Assembly: GCA_032164245.1 (NCBI GenBank)
Contig: JAVMKO010000003.1
Location: 134,901,259-134,965,258, forward strand
DNA length: 64,000 nucleotides
Direction: 5' to 3'
Origin: Sternotherus odoratus
Taxonomy: Eukaryota; Chordata; Testudines; Kinosternidae
Both the position numbers and the translations under genes were made by a program. The notes beneath the pieces are model-generated. The model had not been told where the DNA came from. It made no database searches and was given only the letters and a program-made list of their open reading frames with translations. Positions 60,635-64,000 of the stretch are shown here, in pieces (positions within the stretch are counted from its first letter, which is position 1; each line of letters opens with the position of its first letter).

Positions 60635-61895
60635 TTAGGTAATTATAGGCATGTCAGTATGACACTGATCTCGGGCAAGATAATAGAGCTGCTGATACAA
60701 GATTTGATTAATAAAGAATTAAAGGAGGGTAATGTAATTAATGCCAATCACCACGGGTCTATGGAAAATAGATCCTGTCAAACTAACTTGATATTTTTTT
60801 TTGATGAGGTTACAAATTTGGTTGATAAAAGTAATAGTGTTGATGTAATATACTTAGACGTCTGTAAGGCATTTGATTTGGTACTGCACGACATTTTGAT
60901 TAAAAAACGAGAGTAGTATAAAATGAACACGGCACACGTTAAATGGATTAAAAACTGACTAACTGACAGGTCTCAAAATATAATTGTAAACACGGAATCA
61001 TCCTTGAGCAGGTGTGTGTCTAGTGGGGTTCCTCGGGGATCCGTTCTCAGCCCTGTGCTAGTTAACATTTTTCTCAAGGATTGAAAGAAAATATAAAATC
61101 ATCACTAATAAAATTTGCTGATGACACAAAAATTGAGGGAGTGGTAAATAATGAAGAGGACAGTTTCACTGATACAGAGCAATCTGGATCGCTCAATAAG
61201 ATGGGCATAAGCAAACAATATGGTTGTAAATACAGCTACTATGTAAATGTATACGTTTAGGAACAAAGAACATAGGCCATACTTAAAGGATAGGGGAACT
61301 CTCTCCTGGGAAACACTGACTCCAAAAAAGATTTGGGATTTATGGTGGATAATCAGCTGAATGTGAACTCCCAGTGCAAGCCTCTGATGGAAAGGGCTAA
61401 TGTGATTGCTGGAGGCACAAACAGGGGAATCATGAGTAGGAATAGAGAAGTTATTTTGCCTCTGTATTTGACACTGATGTGACTGTTGCATGAATACCAT
61501 GTCCAGTTCTGGTGTCCACAATTCAAGAAGGAAGTTGGTAAATTGGAAAAGGTTTGGAGAAGAGCCTCAAGAATGATTACAAGATTAGAAAACATGCCTT
61601 GTGGGGATAGACTCAAGGAGCTCAATCTATGTAGCTTAACAAAAAGAAAGTCAAGGTGTGACTTCACATTTTCTAAGAAGCATCATGGGGAACAAATATT
61701 TGATGATGTGCTCTTCAATCTAGCAGAGAAATGTAGAACATGATCCAATGGCTGGAAGTCAAAGTGAGACAAATTCAGACTGGAATGAAGTGTAAAAATG
61801 TAAAGTGAGGGAAATTAGCTACTGCAGTAATTTACCAAAGGTCATGGTGGATTCTTCATCTTTTTAAGTCAAGGTTGGCAATTCACTTTATCACT
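60635..61895 (+). pseudogene. CR1/L3-type LINE ORF2 remnant with reverse-transcriptase motifs
   Basis: Plus-strand translation gives, in order: NYRHVSMTLISGKIIELLIQ; SCQTNLIFFFDEV; DVIYLDVCKAFDLVLHDIL, the first catalytic aspartate block; SGVPRGSVLSPVLVNIF (from 61022); FADDTK (61114-61131), the second catalytic block with both Asp codons; and YHVQFWCPQFKKEVGKLEKV with RLKELNLCSL from the C-terminal part (61486-61743). This is the family order for LINE polymerases that copy LINE RNA into the chromosome. Stops break the frame and at least one frameshift separates the SGVP and FADD blocks. It is 5'-truncated and nonfunctional. Confidence 0.9.
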
Positions 61896-61904
61896 GGCAA
61901 TTTT

Positions 61905-61985
61905 TAAGTCCCAGTTATATCATCTCACTGGAGTAGCTCCAGATTTACATTGGTGAAACTGATAAGAGAATGTAGCTCAAAGTGC
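61905..61985. mobile_element. Palindromic repeat fragment
   Basis: ctcactggagtagctccaga and tttacattggtgaaactgat are the 'ggagttacac' palindromic repeat type, partial. Confidence 0.4.
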
Positions 61986-62329
61986 TGCCCAGTTCAGAAA
62001 GTAAACACACCGAGAAAGTACACAAAAATGGCTTTGTCTCTAATCTCTTTGAGTTGTACTCATCTTAGATGTCACTTCTAGCAATAGTAACGCTACACAA
62101 GTGGCAGGCAGAAATGTGGTGTTTAAGTTGATGGTTTCTTTTTAAAACATGAAAGCAAGATATCGCCCAAAGCAATCAAAAATAAAATGATGAGAAGTCT
62201 ATAGAGAACTGTAAGGAAAGCTTTTAGACATCACTTTGTTTATACCCTCCTGGAAGAATGCATTGTGCATATATTGGTACAGCTGTGCTTCTGTACTGTT
62301 AAAAAGCTCAGATTTTTGAATAACTAAGA
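61986..62329. other. Unassigned sequence
   Basis: No gene or repeat seen. Confidence 0.4.
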
Positions 62330-62470
62330 TTTTCAATGGTATTTAGGTGCCTAAAGATGCAGATAAGCATCTAGTAGGATTTTCAAAATTGCCTAAATAG
62401 GTTAGGTGCCTAACTCCACTGAGACCTTTGAAAATCTGGCCCTATGTGCCTACATTTATTCAGTGAGAAC
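62330..62470. mobile_element. Palindromic miniature repeat, well preserved
   Basis: ttttcaatggtatttaggtg and cctttgaaaatctggcccta are inverted ends. Inside, taggtgcctaaagatgcaga and gttaggtgcctaactccact continue the palindrome. This is the clearest copy of this family in the window. Confidence 0.65.
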
Positions 62471-62835
62471 TGCTGGGTGCGCAGCACTTTTGAAATTCAG
62501 GACATTTATTTAAGTGTCTAAATATGGACAAAGGAGACTAACTTTAGGTACCCAGTTGTGAAAATTTTACCCTCAATGTTTAAAGTGAAGACAAAGGATT
62601 TAGTATTCTGCAGAGGCATAATCCTATTCTGAACATTCTTGTTCTGTTGCGATCAGACCAGTCATACACTATGCTACGGTAGAGATTGTTGAAGGTACAA
62701 AGAGCAGTTAGGCCCTCAGTCTGGGTTTTCAAAGCCAATGGGAGTTGGGTACCTAATTACCTCAGGTGATTTTTTAAATATTCGAGCCTCAACTCCTATT
62801 GATCTTCAATGGGAATTGGGTGTCTGAGTACACTT
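62471..62835. mobile_element. Further palindromic repeat copies
   Basis: 62471-62580 (cagcacttttgaaattcagg ... gtgaaaattttaccctcaat) and 62705-62835 (gtctgggttttcaaagccaa ... atcttcaatgggaattgggt) are two more degraded copies next to the preserved one, separated by a 120-bp spacer. Confidence 0.5.
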
Positions 62836-63165
62836 TATGCCATTGAAAAAGCTCCCCTGTGGCAGTACAGTGCAATATTAACGAAACTGATTACACTCAT
62901 TGTGAAGTATATTTTGATGACATAACTACTGCAGATGGATATTTTCCCAAGATGGATCCAAGGGATAGTGTCTGCACAAAATACAAAATAATCTGAAATG
63001 CAAACCTCATCTGCTTTATTAATGAAACAATTAGGCTTTTGCAATAGCTAATCTAGATTCATTTCCCTCAAAAAGTTCAACAAATAATTAGGAAATCTAT
63101 GAAAACACAGACATGGAGCAACATCCTGCCATTAACTTAAAAAAAAAATAAGTGCATTTGGAGGA
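62836..63165. other. Unassigned AT-rich sequence
   Basis: No gene seen. Confidence 0.4.
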
Positions 63166-63250
63166 AACTCCATAGCTCAGGGGATTATGAATGGGCTATA
63201 AAGCGTTTCAACCTCTTAAGTCATTGGTTTGAATCCAGCCAGGTGGGTAA
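63166..63250 (+). mobile_element. Degraded tRNA-derived SINE head
   Basis: ccatagctcaggggattatg resembles an A box and ggtttgaatccagccaggtg a B box about 45 bp downstream, as in tRNA genes and tRNA-derived SINEs. A T-run (63256-63268) follows. It lacks a proper acceptor fold, so it is not a functional tRNA gene. Confidence 0.5.
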
Positions 63251-63289
63251 AGACTTTTTTTTTTTTTTAAATGGAGATATACCAATCTC

Positions 63290-63495
63290 CTAGAACTGGA
63301 AAGACCTTGAAGGTCATCGAGTCCAGTCCCCTGCCTACACTAGCAGGATCCGCCTGCCTACACTAGCAGGATCGAGTACTGTCCCCTGACAGATTTTTTG
63401 CCCCAGATCCCTAAATGGCCCCCTCAAGGATTGAACTCACAACCCTGGGTTTAGCAGGCCAATGCTCAAACCACTGAGCTATTCCCCCACCCCCC
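63290..63495 (-). mobile_element. tRNA-derived SINE with CR1-type tail, carrying an internal duplication
   Basis: The minus-strand head is gaatagctcagtggtttgag, then the B-box-like gagttcaatcc, then the linker ggccatttagggatctgggg, then a tail related to CR1 (gactggactcgatgacctt). It is the same family as 7047-7228. In the tail region a 20-mer is duplicated exactly at 63331-63350 and 63354-63373, which the other copy lacks. Confidence 0.85.
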
Positions 63496-64000
63496 TGAGA
63501 CTTATAGTCTCAATCATCCAAATGGTTACTTGTGGTCATTGTAAAATGAGTTGGTGGTTTCAGGCCAGTTTCTAGTAGACTCTTGGCCACAAAACAACAG
63601 GCACTAATCAGTAACCTCATAGTGGGTGACAGTCAAGATTTTCAATAGATGTGAAGACATAACTTCCTTCCCATGCTGAGGAGCAATCTGCTCTCTCTGT
63701 AAATGAAGGGAACCCCAGATGCAATGGAACCACAGGGATTACATTGCTGGAAATGGATATTGGATTAAGGGTGTTTGCATAGAGGTTCTGTGCTATCTCA
63801 ATGCTAAGTTGCCCAGAGCTGTGGAGCACCACAGACAAATCTGCATACTCAGGTGTCCAAATCAATGTCCTCTCTCAGAAGCATTTAGGGTTCAGTGAGT
63901 GGGAAGAGCAGGGACAGACATATTGGTTATGCCCAGTGGATGCACTATCTCTGTGTCCCACAGAATGGGGAAGCAAGAGAAGTCAGGGTGTCTGCAGCAA
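63496..64000. other. Unassigned sequence at window end
   Basis: No gene supported. A minus-strand frame at 63617-63865 has no recognisable domain. Confidence 0.4.

Noticed and set aside
63166..63250. Possible tRNA gene
   Set aside because: A- and B-box-like words are present, but the cloverleaf arms do not pair and the context is SINE-like.
63390..63490. Possible tRNA gene (minus strand)
   Set aside because: The tRNA-like part is the head of a SINE with a CR1-type tail, repeated at 7047-7228.

Overview
The window looks like nuclear DNA from a reptile, most likely a cryptodiran turtle. The best evidence is a tRNA-derived SINE whose 3' end is a CR1-type LINE tail (7047-7228 and 63290-63495, both minus strand), the arrangement known from the tortoise polIII/SINE. 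Supporting evidence is the mix of CR1/L3-type LINE remnants, hAT, PIF/Harbinger and Tigger-like miniature elements, and many short palindromic repeats built on 'cccattgacttcaatggg'-type cores. There is no prokaryotic gene organisation, and I found no host exon, tRNA, rRNA or CRISPR array that I can support. The window is best read as intergenic or deep intronic sequence. All recognisable protein-coding signal belongs to decayed retrotransposons.

Layout. 0.3-2.0 kb: an antisense CR1-superfamily ORF1 (zinc-finger-like segment plus esterase-like segment) split by a GC-rich insertion. 2.5-4.15 kb: two fold-back elements of one family, each flanked by a 13-bp target-site duplication, with a long TG microsatellite between them; one copy carries a hammerhead-ribozyme-like core on the minus strand. 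7-9.2 kb: a SINE and a 286-bp Tigger-like element with perfect 26-bp terminal inverted repeats. 13.6 kb: an antisense LINE reverse-transcriptase remnant. 15.9-19.3 kb: a run of well-delimited insertions, namely a hAT element with an 8-bp duplication, a GC-rich repeat, a multi-hairpin Harbinger-like element and a solo LTR with a 5-bp duplication. 24-37 kb: hAT-like and MIR-like fragments, including one hAT-like element nested in another (31.1-31.85 kb). 39.8 kb: a second Harbinger-like copy with TTA duplications. 46.4-47.4 kb: an antisense CR1 with a nested insertion, next to a palindromic Tigger-like remnant. 48.6-49.9 kb: a repeat-poor, AT-rich block that is a candidate conserved noncoding element. 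60-64 kb: a plus-strand CR1/L3 LINE with recognisable reverse-transcriptase motifs, a cluster of palindromic repeats and two SINE pieces.

No genes work together here; the biology is the layering of transposable elements. The most interesting item is the fold-back family at 2.5-4.1 kb. Its long target duplications, inverted arms and hammerhead-like core together resemble what is known of Penelope-like retroelements and their nonautonomous derivatives. Family names are given from recognised sequence features and were not checked against a database.
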